A DNA stretch of 64,000 nt, taken from JBQTII01 sp052387905. GTDB lineage: Bacteria; Actinomycetota; Actinomycetes; Sporichthyales; Sporichthyaceae. The position numbers and the translations under genes were made by a program. The notes under the pieces are model-generated. The model was given only the letters and a program-made list of their open reading frames with translations. It did no database searches and had not been told where the DNA came from. The stretch is taken from the NCBI GenBank assembly GCA_052387905.1, contig JBQTIR010000036.1:62001-126000 (forward strand). The letters are read 5' to 3'. Positions 57,604 through 64,000 of the stretch are shown one piece after another (the first letter of the stretch is position 1; every line of letters begins with the position of its first letter).

Positions 57604-59040
57604 TTGCTGACCGTCCCCGCCGACGACGTCGTGCGGCGCTCCGAGCGCGTGCGATTCCGCCGCGCGCTCGCGCTGCTGGGGATGACGCTGATCCTGCCGG
57701 GCTCCGCGCAGCTGATGAGCGGGAACAAGGTCGTGGGGCGCGCGGCACTGCGGATCGTGGCGCTGCTGCTTATCGGTGGCCTGACCTCGTTCCTGATCCT
57801 GGGCAAGGACGGCTACATCGAGCTCGGGCTGGAGTCGCGGCCACTGCTGCTGCTGGAGACGGCCATCATCGTGCTGGGCCTGTGCTGGCTGGCGCTGTTC
57901 ATCGACGCCTGGCGCCTGGGCCGCCCGCCCACGTTGATCCGCCAGCACCGCCTCGTCTCCTCGGTGATCTCCCTGGTGCTGATGGCGGGGGTGGCGGCGC
58001 CCGCGGCCTACAGCGCCAACCTGGTGGAGGCCCACCGCAAGTTCCTCGACGTCACGTTCGAGAAGGGTGGGAAGGCCAACCTCTACCAGGGCCGGCTGAA
58101 CATCCTGCTCCTCGGTGGGGACGGCGGGTCCAACCGCACCGGCGTGCGCACCGACTCGATCACGCTGGCCAGCATCGACGTCGCGACGGGCAAGACCGTG
58201 ATGTTCTCGCTGCCCCGCAACATGCAGTACCTGCAGTTCCCGCCCGGCACCACGATGGACGCCGCGTTCCCCAACGGCTTCCCCGATTTCGCCTTCGGGA
58301 TCTACACCTACGGCAGTGAGCACCCCGAACTGTTCCCGGGCGCCAAGGACCCCGGCGCCCTCGCGCTGCAGCAGGCCGTCGCCCAGACCCTCGGCATCCC
58401 GGTGCACTACTACGCGTTGGTCAACCTGGCCGGCTTCCGCGCGGTGGTCGACGCGATCGGCGGCGTCACCATCAATGTCGCCGAGCGCCTGCCGATCGGC
58501 GGTGGCAAGAATCTGGCCGGGGTCCGGCAGCCCATTCTCGGCTACATCGAGCCGGGCCTGCAGAAGCTCGACGGGTATCACGCGCTCTGGTATTCGCGCT
58601 CGCGCTCGTCCAGCACCGACTACGACCGCATCGAACGTCAACGCTGCATGTTCGGCGCGATCCTGCGCGAGGCGGACCCCCTCACGCTCGTGAAGAACTA
58701 CAAGAGCCTGACCAAGGCAGCCAGCCAGGTGTTCACCACCGACCTGACCCGCGGCGAGCTCGACCGCCTCGTCGAGGTCGCCGGCAAGACCAAGGGCACC
58801 AAGATCACCGGGGTGCCGTTCGTGCCGCCGCTGATCAACCCGGCCGCCCCGGACCTGGCCTTCATCCGCGAGCGGGTCCAGGCCGCGATCGCGAAGTCCG
58901 CAGCCGCCGCCACCGCGCCGCAGTCGCCTGCGGAGGGTAAGGCGAAGAAGAAGAACAAGAAGAAGAAGGCGAAGCCGACGGCGGCCCCGCTCGCCCCGGG
59001 TGAGTCGACCGCCATCGATGACTCGTGCCGCTACGAGTGA
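57604..59040 (+). CDS. LytR-CpsA-Psr (LCP) family glycan ligase, copy 2
   Basis: A 478-residue close paralogue of the preceding gene, with the same four membrane segments, GVRTDSITLASIDV, FSLPRNMQYL, YYALVNLAGF and LWYSRSRSSSTDYDRIERQR and a Lys-rich tail ending DSCRYE. The upstream part of its frame is open but unlike copy 1; similarity starts at TTG 57604 (LLTVPADDVVRRSERVRF), with AAAGGA upstream. A tandem duplication that has diverged mostly in the linker and tail. The glycosyltransferase gene follows after ten bases. Confidence 0.88.
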   Translation: MLTVPADDVVRRSERVRFRRALALLGMTLILPGSAQLMSGNKVVGRAALRIVALLLIGGLTSFLILGKDGYIELGLESRPLLLLETAIIVLGLCWLALFIDAWRLGRPPTLIRQHRLVSSVISLVLMAGVAAPAAYSANLVEAHRKFLDVTFEKGGKANLYQGRLNILLLGGDGGSNRTGVRTDSITLASIDVATGKTVMFSLPRNMQYLQFPPGTTMDAAFPNGFPDFAFGIYTYGSEHPELFPGAKDPGALALQQAVAQTLGIPVHYYALVNLAGFRAVVDAIGGVTINVAERLPIGGGKNLAGVRQPILGYIEPGLQKLDGYHALWYSRSRSSSTDYDRIERQRCMFGAILREADPLTLVKNYKSLTKAASQVFTTDLTRGELDRLVEVAGKTKGTKITGVPFVPPLINPAAPDLAFIRERVQAAIAKSAAAATAPQSPAEGKAKKKNKKKKAKPTAAPLAPGESTAIDDSCRYE

Positions 59041-59050
59041 GCCGGGACCG

Positions 59051-60088
59051 GTGAGCGGGCCGCTGCCGCGGGTGGCCGTGGTGATGCCGGTCCTCAACGA
59101 GAAGCGCCATCTGCGGGCGGCGGTGGCGGCCATTCTTGATCAGGACTACGCCGGCGAGACCGAGATCGTGCTCGCGATCGGCCCGTCCGCCGACGGCACC
59201 GAGGCCATCGCCGCCGAACTCGCTGCCGAGCACGAGCGGATCCGGACGGTGCCGAACCCGACCGGCTACACCCCGTGCGGGCTCAACGCCGCGATCGCGG
59301 CGAGTACTGGCGAGGTCGTGGTCCGCGTCGACGGGCACGCGATCCTGCCCCAGCACTACATCAGCACGGCCGTGGAGGTCCTGCGCACCAGCGGCGCGGA
59401 CAACGTCGGCGGCGTGATGGCCGCCGAGGGCGTGACGCCGTTCGAGCAGGCCGTCGCCAAGGCGATGCGCAGCCGCCTGGGCATGGGCGGGTCCCGCTTC
59501 CACCTCGGCGGCGAGGAGGGCCCCGCCGAGACGGTGTACCTGGGCACGTTCCGCCGGGAGATCCTGGACAAGGTCGGCGGGTTCGACGAGCAGATGCACC
59601 GCGCGCAGGACTGGGATCTGAACTACCGCATCCGCCAGGTCGGCGGCGTGGTGTGGTTCACCCCGCGGATGCAGGTCACCTACCGTCCGCGTCCGTCGCT
59701 GACCGCGGTCGCCTCGCAGTTCTACAAGACCGGCCAGTGGCGCCGGGCGGTCACGCGCCACCACAAGGGCACCGCCGGAATTCGCTACCTCGCGCCCCCG
59801 GCCGCCGTGGTCGGCGTCCTCGCGGGCACGGCGCTCGCGCTGACCGGGCGGCGGGTCGGACTGCTCGCCCCGCTGGGATACGGCGCTGCCGTGCTCGCGG
59901 GTTCGCTCGTCAACGCCAAGGACCTCCCGCTGCGGGGCGCCGTGACGCTGCCCGCGGTCTACGCGACCATGCACATGTCCTGGGGCCTGGGCTTCCTGAT
60001 CAGCCCGGAGGACCTGCTCTCCTCCGGCAAGCCCCGCTCCCTGCGCGGCACCATCCGCCGCGCCGCGAGCCGCATCCGCCCGCTCTAG
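59051..60088 (+). CDS. family 2 glycosyltransferase with C-terminal membrane segments
   Basis: A 345-residue GT-A glycosyltransferase: VVMPVLNEKRHLRAAV, IGPSADGTEAI, VRVDGHAILP (DXD-like), ETVYLGTFRREILDKVGGFDE and RAQDWDLNYRIR (the ED-like acceptor motif). The C-terminus has hydrophobic helices (AAVVGVLAGTALAL ... LLAPLGYGAAVLAGSLV), as in ExoA-like succinoglycan transferases. GTG 59051 is ten bases after the LCP stop; starts inside the LCP gene are possible. It converges with the nucleotidyltransferase. Confidence 0.86.
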   Translation: MSGPLPRVAVVMPVLNEKRHLRAAVAAILDQDYAGETEIVLAIGPSADGTEAIAAELAAEHERIRTVPNPTGYTPCGLNAAIAASTGEVVVRVDGHAILPQHYISTAVEVLRTSGADNVGGVMAAEGVTPFEQAVAKAMRSRLGMGGSRFHLGGEEGPAETVYLGTFRREILDKVGGFDEQMHRAQDWDLNYRIRQVGGVVWFTPRMQVTYRPRPSLTAVASQFYKTGQWRRAVTRHHKGTAGIRYLAPPAAVVGVLAGTALALTGRRVGLLAPLGYGAAVLAGSLVNAKDLPLRGAVTLPAVYATMHMSWGLGFLISPEDLLSSGKPRSLRGTIRRAASRIRPL

Positions 60089-60783
60089 TTCTCCTGCGCC
60101 TTGTTGGCCTCGTCCAGGTCGGCCTCGAAGTCGACCTCGACGGCGTAGAACTCGGTGATGTCGACGGGAAGCACGCGCAGGCCGCCGGCGGCGATCGCGG
60201 TCTCCAGACCCCGCTCGAAGTAGTCGTTGTCCGCGCAGGCGTCCAGGTGCTTGATCAGCAGCGCCTTGTCGGCGGCGCCGATGTAGTTGATGCCGACGGC
60301 CTCCCCGAGGCCGCCGATGACGGTCTTGGACAGCTCGACGATGAACCCGGCGGAGTCGACGGTGTACTTGATCTCCTCGTCGTCGACCTCGGCGGTGTTC
60401 ACCGCGACGAAGGACTGCTCGGCGGCCATCACCGGCGCGAGCACGCCGAGGATCCGCGGGTCGAAGACCACGTCGCCGTTGAGCCAGAGCACCCCGCCGG
60501 GGCCGGACAGCGCGAGCGCCCGGAGTAGGGACTTACCCGTGTTGGTCTGGTCGTAGCGCTCGTTGTAGGCGTAGCTGATGTCCGGGAACGCCTCCATGAT
60601 CGCGTCCATCTTGAAGCCGACGACGGCGGTGATCCGGGGGGAGTCCAGCCCGGCGCGCAGGTTCGCGATCTGCTGGCCCATGATCGTGCGGCCGTCGGCG
60701 AGCGGGGTGAGCGGTTTGGGTAACGGTCGCCCGAGCCTGCTTCCGTACCCCGCGGCGAGGATCACCACCTGCACATCGGACAT
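60085..60783 (-). CDS. sugar/alcohol-phosphate nucleotidyltransferase
   Basis: A 232-residue NTP transferase: VVILAAGYGSRLGRPLPKPLTPL is the nucleotide-binding signature, with SYAYNERYDQTNTGKSLLRAL and LWLNGDVVFDP downstream. The overall pattern is that of phosphocholine or inositol-phosphate cytidylyltransferases rather than hexose-1-phosphate enzymes. It is divergent from a CDP-alcohol transferase with only 50 bases between starts; the two would make and use a CDP-alcohol. The alcohol is inferred, not visible. Confidence 0.82.
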   Translation of the reverse strand: MSDVQVVILAAGYGSRLGRPLPKPLTPLADGRTIMGQQIANLRAGLDSPRITAVVGFKMDAIMEAFPDISYAYNERYDQTNTGKSLLRALALSGPGGVLWLNGDVVFDPRILGVLAPVMAAEQSFVAVNTAEVDDEEIKYTVDSAGFIVELSKTVIGGLGEAVGINYIGAADKALLIKHLDACADNDYFERGLETAIAAGGLRVLPVDITEFYAVEVDFEADLDEANKAQEN

Positions 60784-60833
60784 GGGCGATGATCGTACGG
60801 CTCACAACGAGACCAACGGGGGAGGTGCAGCGC

Positions 60834-61652
60834 ATGGCAGGACCCACGCGACCGTCGATCGCCGAGCTGCGCGCGGTCGCCCAGCCCCCGGCGGTGCTCT
60901 CCCGGGTCAACGCCGAGCACTGGGCCGGCGTCGTCTACGGGCGCAAGGTCTCGATCTACCTCACCCGGATGCTGCTGAACACCCGGGTGACGCCCGATGC
61001 GCTGACCTGGGCGATGGGCGTGGCCGGCGTGCTGGCCGCCCTCGCCCTGTCGTTCCCGTACTGGTGGACGGCCGTGCTTGCCGCGCTGCTGATCCAGGCG
61101 CAGCTGATCATCGACTGCTGCGACGGTGAGCTCGCGCGCTGGCGCAACCAGTCCGGTGCCTCCGGCATCTACATCGACCGGATCGGGCACTACGTGACCG
61201 AGGCCAGCCTGGTCGCGGCGCTCGGTGTCCGGGCCGCCGGCGGGTGGGACTCCCTGGATGGCTGGGTCACCATCGGCTTCGCCACCGCCACCGTGACGTT
61301 GATCATCAAGGCCGAGACCGACCTCGTGCACACCGCCCGTGCGCTGGCGAAGTACCCGCCGACGGAGAACGGCGAGCAGACCATCCGCTCCGCCGGCCTG
61401 CGGGGCGCGCGCTCGATCTTCAAGTACCTGCCTATCCACCGGGCGCTGCTCGCCCTGGAGTTCTCGTTCCTGTGCATGCTCGTCGCGATCGGGGACGCGG
61501 TCGCCGACTCCGACGACGGCACCAAGGCGCTGTGCGCGGCGATGCTGCCGATCGCGATGTTCGTCGCCGGCGGGCACCTGCTCGCGATCATGCTCTCCAG
61601 CCGGCTGCGGGCGCCGGCGGCCGCTTCCGGCGCCGCGGTGGACGCGCCATGA
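60834..61652 (+). CDS. CDP-alcohol phosphatidyltransferase-like protein (variant motif)
   Basis: A 272-residue membrane enzyme with about six hydrophobic helices. The signature reads Asp94-x2-Asp97-Gly98-x2-Ala101-Arg102-x8-Gly111-x3-Asp115-x3-His119, so the fourth Asp, normally the catalytic base, is His. GGGGGAGG precedes the ATG. Coupled by ATGA to the following glycosyltransferase and divergent from the nucleotidyltransferase, it probably transfers a phospho-alcohol into a glycan or lipid of this locus. Confidence 0.82.
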   Translation: MAGPTRPSIAELRAVAQPPAVLSRVNAEHWAGVVYGRKVSIYLTRMLLNTRVTPDALTWAMGVAGVLAALALSFPYWWTAVLAALLIQAQLIIDCCDGELARWRNQSGASGIYIDRIGHYVTEASLVAALGVRAAGGWDSLDGWVTIGFATATVTLIIKAETDLVHTARALAKYPPTENGEQTIRSAGLRGARSIFKYLPIHRALLALEFSFLCMLVAIGDAVADSDDGTKALCAAMLPIAMFVAGGHLLAIMLSSRLRAPAAASGAAVDAP

Positions 61653-62806
61653 CCAGGCCCAAGCGGGTCGCCGCCGACGAGCGCCGCGAGCGGCGGATGC
61701 GGATCGCGCTGCTCGCCCCGGCCAACAACGTCCACACCCACAAGTGGCTGGACTTCTACGACCGCCGCGGCATCGACGTCTTCGCGATCAGCCTCGAATC
61801 GCACCGCGAGAGCGGCGGCTTCACCCGCCCTCGGGTCCGCACCGCGTACCTGCCGCTCTCGCTCGGTCCAGTCAAGGTCGATCACAAGGCCGCCTACCTG
61901 GCGACCATCCCACGGCTGCGCCGGCTACTCGACCAGGCCGACCCGGACCTCGTGCACGCCCACTATGTCTCCAGCTACGGCCTGCTTGGCGCACTGGCCA
62001 ACCGGCACCCTTACGTGGTTTCGGTCTGGGGCTCGGACATCTATGACTTCCCCGCCGGCGGGCCGGCCCAGCGCCGCATGGTCACCTTCGCCCTGGGCCG
62101 GGCCGACGCCGTCTGCTCCACCAGCCAGGCCATGGCGGACGAGACCAACAAATACACCGACGCACCGATCGCGATCACCCCGTTCGGCGTCGACCCGCAC
62201 CAGTTCGCGCCCGCTTCCCGGCTGCCCGACGGCCGGGTCGTCTTCGGCATCGTCAAGACGATGAAGGCCAAGTACGGGATCGACGTGCTGCTGCGCGCCT
62301 ACCACCGCTTCACCGAGCTCGTCGGCCCGCAGGCGGCCGCCCGCACGGAGCTGGTGATCGTCGGTGGTGGTCCGCAGTTGCAGGAGTATGAGGCGCTGGC
62401 CGCCGAGCTCGGCCTGACCGAGCGCGTCCGCTTCACCGGCGCGATCCCGCACGCCGACGTGCCAGCCGTCATCAACTCCTTCGACGTCTTCATCGTGCCC
62501 TCGGTGCTGGACAGCGAGAGCTTCGGCGTGGCCGCCGTCGAGGCGCAGGCCTGCGGGGTCCCGGTGCTGGTCAGTGCGGTGGGCGGGCTGCCCGAGGTGA
62601 TCCGCGACGGCGTGACCGGGTTCGTCGTTCCGCCGCGCGACCCCGAGGCCCTGGCGCTGCGAATGCGTGAACTCCACGACGACGGCGCGCTGCGGGCGCG
62701 CCTGGGCGCCGCCGGTCGTGAGCACGCCCGGGCGGCCTACACCTGGGAGGACAACGCCACCCGGATGCTCGACGTCTATTCAAAGTTGGGGCTGACCGGC
62801 CGGTAG
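61649..62806 (+). CDS. family 4 glycosyltransferase
   Basis: A 385-residue GT-B glycosyltransferase: N-terminal acceptor domain (IALLAPANNVHTHKWLDFY ... VSVWGSDIYDFP) and C-terminal donor domain with FGIVKTMKAKYGIDVLL, ELVIVGGGPQLQEYEALA and the E-x7-E motif in SESFGVAAVEAQACGVPV. It acts in the cytoplasm on lipid-linked glycan. ATG overlaps the CDP-alcohol transferase stop (ATGA). Sugar specificity unknown. Confidence 0.9.
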   Translation: MTRPKRVAADERRERRMRIALLAPANNVHTHKWLDFYDRRGIDVFAISLESHRESGGFTRPRVRTAYLPLSLGPVKVDHKAAYLATIPRLRRLLDQADPDLVHAHYVSSYGLLGALANRHPYVVSVWGSDIYDFPAGGPAQRRMVTFALGRADAVCSTSQAMADETNKYTDAPIAITPFGVDPHQFAPASRLPDGRVVFGIVKTMKAKYGIDVLLRAYHRFTELVGPQAAARTELVIVGGGPQLQEYEALAAELGLTERVRFTGAIPHADVPAVINSFDVFIVPSVLDSESFGVAAVEAQACGVPVLVSAVGGLPEVIRDGVTGFVVPPRDPEALALRMRELHDDGALRARLGAAGREHARAAYTWEDNATRMLDVYSKLGLTGR

Positions 62807-62857
62807 CGTGGCCTCTGGGGAGTGGCACGACCTGGCGCACGCGAGCGGAGGCAGACG

Positions 62858-63658
62858 GTGGGGCGGTTGCGCGCGATCGTCTCGCGCCGACGCATCCTGG
62901 CGCTGCTGATCTCCCGCGACATGAAGGTCAAGTACTCCGACTCGGCGCTGGGCTACCTGTGGACGGTCTTGGATCCGCTGCTGATGGGCGGGGTCTACTG
63001 GTTCGTCTTCACGGTGATTTTCGACCGGGGCAAGGACATCGCCGGCGAGCCCTACATCATCTATCTGCTCGCAGCGCTGCTGCCCTGGCAGTGGTCGAGC
63101 TCGGTGATCAGCGGGTCCACCCGGGCGATCAGCGGCGAGGCTCGGCTGATCCGCTCCGTCGACGTACCCCGCGAGATGTGGGTGCTGCGCACCGTCGGCA
63201 GCAAATTCGTGGAGTTCGTGTTCAGCATCCCGGTGCTGGTCCTGTTCGTGGTCCTGCTCTCGCAGCAGGTGCACCTGGAACTGCTCTGGGTGCCGGTCGC
63301 CATCGCCCTGCAAGGGGTGACGCTGATGGGCGTCGCCCTGATCCTGGCGCCGGCCGCGGTGATGCTCCCCGACGTCGAACGCCTCGTGCGGGTGATCAAT
63401 CCGGTGCTGTTCTACTTCTGCCCGATCATCTACGGCGCGTTCGCGGTCCTGGACTCGACGCTGCCGGGGTTCGTCAAGGAGATCTACTCCTGGAACCCGT
63501 TCACCACGATCATCGGCTACTACCGCGCGGGGCTGTTCCCCGGCGAGGTGCCCGACCTCGAGGTGGCCCTGCGCGGCTTCACCTCCGCTTTCGTCCTGCT
63601 CGCGATCGGTGTCTGGGTCTTCCGCAAGCTCGAGCCCGCCGTGCTGAAGGAAATCTGA
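62858..63658 (+). CDS. polysaccharide ABC transporter permease
   Basis: A 266-residue ABC-2 membrane subunit of the Wzm/TagG type with six hydrophobic helices: YLWTVLDPLLMGGVYWFVFTVIF, an amphipathic RAISGEARLIRSVDVPREM coupling segment, and VLFYFCPIIYGAF. It would export lipid-linked glycan with the ATPase next door. GTG 62858 has GGAGG six to eleven bases upstream; GTG 62822 is an alternative that adds 12 residues. The stop overlaps the ATPase ATG by one base (TGATG). Confidence 0.88.
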   Translation: MGRLRAIVSRRRILALLISRDMKVKYSDSALGYLWTVLDPLLMGGVYWFVFTVIFDRGKDIAGEPYIIYLLAALLPWQWSSSVISGSTRAISGEARLIRSVDVPREMWVLRTVGSKFVEFVFSIPVLVLFVVLLSQQVHLELLWVPVAIALQGVTLMGVALILAPAAVMLPDVERLVRVINPVLFYFCPIIYGAFAVLDSTLPGFVKEIYSWNPFTTIIGYYRAGLFPGEVPDLEVALRGFTSAFVLLAIGVWVFRKLEPAVLKEI

Positions 63659-64000
63659 TGGCCGGCCGCAAGCGCAAGAAGCCGGCGCCGCTGATCCAAG
63701 CGAACGGTCTGGGGATCCGCTTCTCCGCGAACCGCCGCCGGCGCCGCAGGCCGGCGCAGTACCTGTCCCCGGCCGGGCAACGCGAGTTCCGGGCGGCGCG
63801 CGCGCGAGATGACTTCTGGGCGCTGCGCGACGTCTCGTTCTCGATCGAGCGGGCCGAGGCCGTCGGGCTGATCGGCGGAAACGGCCAGGGCAAGTCGACG
63901 CTGTTGCGCCTGATGGCCGGGGTTCTGGTCCCCGACGAAGGCCGCATCCGGGTCCGCGGTCAGGTCGCGCCGATGATCGAGGTGACCGGCGGTTTCGTCG
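63658..64000 (+). CDS. polysaccharide ABC transporter ATPase (3' end missing)
   Basis: The ATP-binding partner (Wzt/TagH type) of the preceding permease; only the first 114 residues lie in the window. Seen: a basic N-terminus, an Arg-rich loop, FWALRDVSFSIERAEAVGLIGGNGQGKSTLLRLM with Walker A GGNGQGKST, and the Wzt-like G-loop VRGQVAPMIEVTGGF. Walker B and signature motifs are beyond the edge. Confidence 0.9.
   Translation, partial: MAGRKRKKPAPLIQANGLGIRFSANRRRRRRPAQYLSPAGQREFRAARARDDFWALRDVSFSIERAEAVGLIGGNGQGKSTLLRLMAGVLVPDEGRIRVRGQVAPMIEVTGGFV

Overview
The window is about 70% GC with dense, short-spaced genes, many GTG and some TTG starts, and frequent 4-base ATGA/GTGA stop-start overlaps. 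Together with mycothiol synthesis (mshB), a mycobacterial-type succinate dehydrogenase, a tuberculostearic-acid gene pair (tmsA/tmsB), SirB1/FdxA/DapC linkage, VanW, LCP and DUF6113 proteins, this points to a free-living Actinomycetota chromosome (class Actinomycetes, perhaps near Frankiales/Sporichthyales; I cannot fix the genus). I see no tRNA, rRNA, phage, insertion sequence or CRISPR array. Almost the whole window is coding; the only gap above 300 bases is 11655-11977, between the sdh operon and tmsA.

Layout. 1-4.4 kb: rmuC (cut by the left edge), a secreted SGNH hydrolase, ychF, an unknown gene and two overlapping small lipoproteins. 4.4-7.6 kb: a leftward four-gene operon (pterin dehydratase, GNAT, HugZ/DUF2470-like protein, Baeyer-Villiger-type monooxygenase). 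7.6-11.7 kb: a Nudix hydrolase and the leftward sdhC-sdhA-sdhB operon, whose sdhA-sdhB junction carries two 71-bp tandem units that each form a 24-codon mini-ORF. 12-14.8 kb: tmsA-tmsB and a tiny Cys-rich protein. 14.8-23.5 kb: two alpha/beta hydrolases (one with the full fluoroacetate-dehalogenase residue set), GNAT, typA, an S9 peptidase, a DUF3040-like protein, a secreted cupin and a TVP38 protein. 23.6-26.9 kb: the most unusual locus, an apparent operon of an MTAP-like phosphorylase, a TIGR04283-like glycosyltransferase and a metallophosphoesterase-radical SAM fusion, with a convergent methyltransferase. 27.6-33.3 kb: xth, a FhuF-like Fe-S protein with a His-Asp tract, mshB, DUF6113, VanW and an Lrp/AsnC regulator. 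33.3-39.4 kb: tandem secreted S33 hydrolases (one lacks the nucleophile serine), a DLH-like hydrolase and ddaH-rocD for methylarginine/arginine breakdown behind two palindromic operators. 39.3-50.7 kb: SirB1, fdxA, dapC, a class F sortase with a likely substrate, a peptidoglycan hydrolase, dapD/dapE, two LOG proteins, GtrA and purK-purE. 50.7-54.4 kb: an ArsR-SRPBCC pair with clear operators, a DUF4143 ATPase and a BBE-type flavoenzyme. 54.4-64 kb: a cell-surface polysaccharide locus (UDP-sugar dehydrogenase, twin LCP ligases, glycosyltransferases, a nucleotidyltransferase/CDP-alcohol transferase pair and an ABC exporter) that runs off the right edge.

How the parts connect. dapC, dapD and dapE give the succinylase branch of lysine/diaminopimelate synthesis and lie next to wall hydrolase and sortase genes. 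The right-hand locus would make, lipid-link or wall-link, and export a glycan. Several TTAGG-N4-CCTAA-type palindromes (before a secreted hydrolase, a secreted cupin and in the sdh/tms gap) suggest iron-dependent DtxR/IdeR-family control; this is inferred from pattern only.
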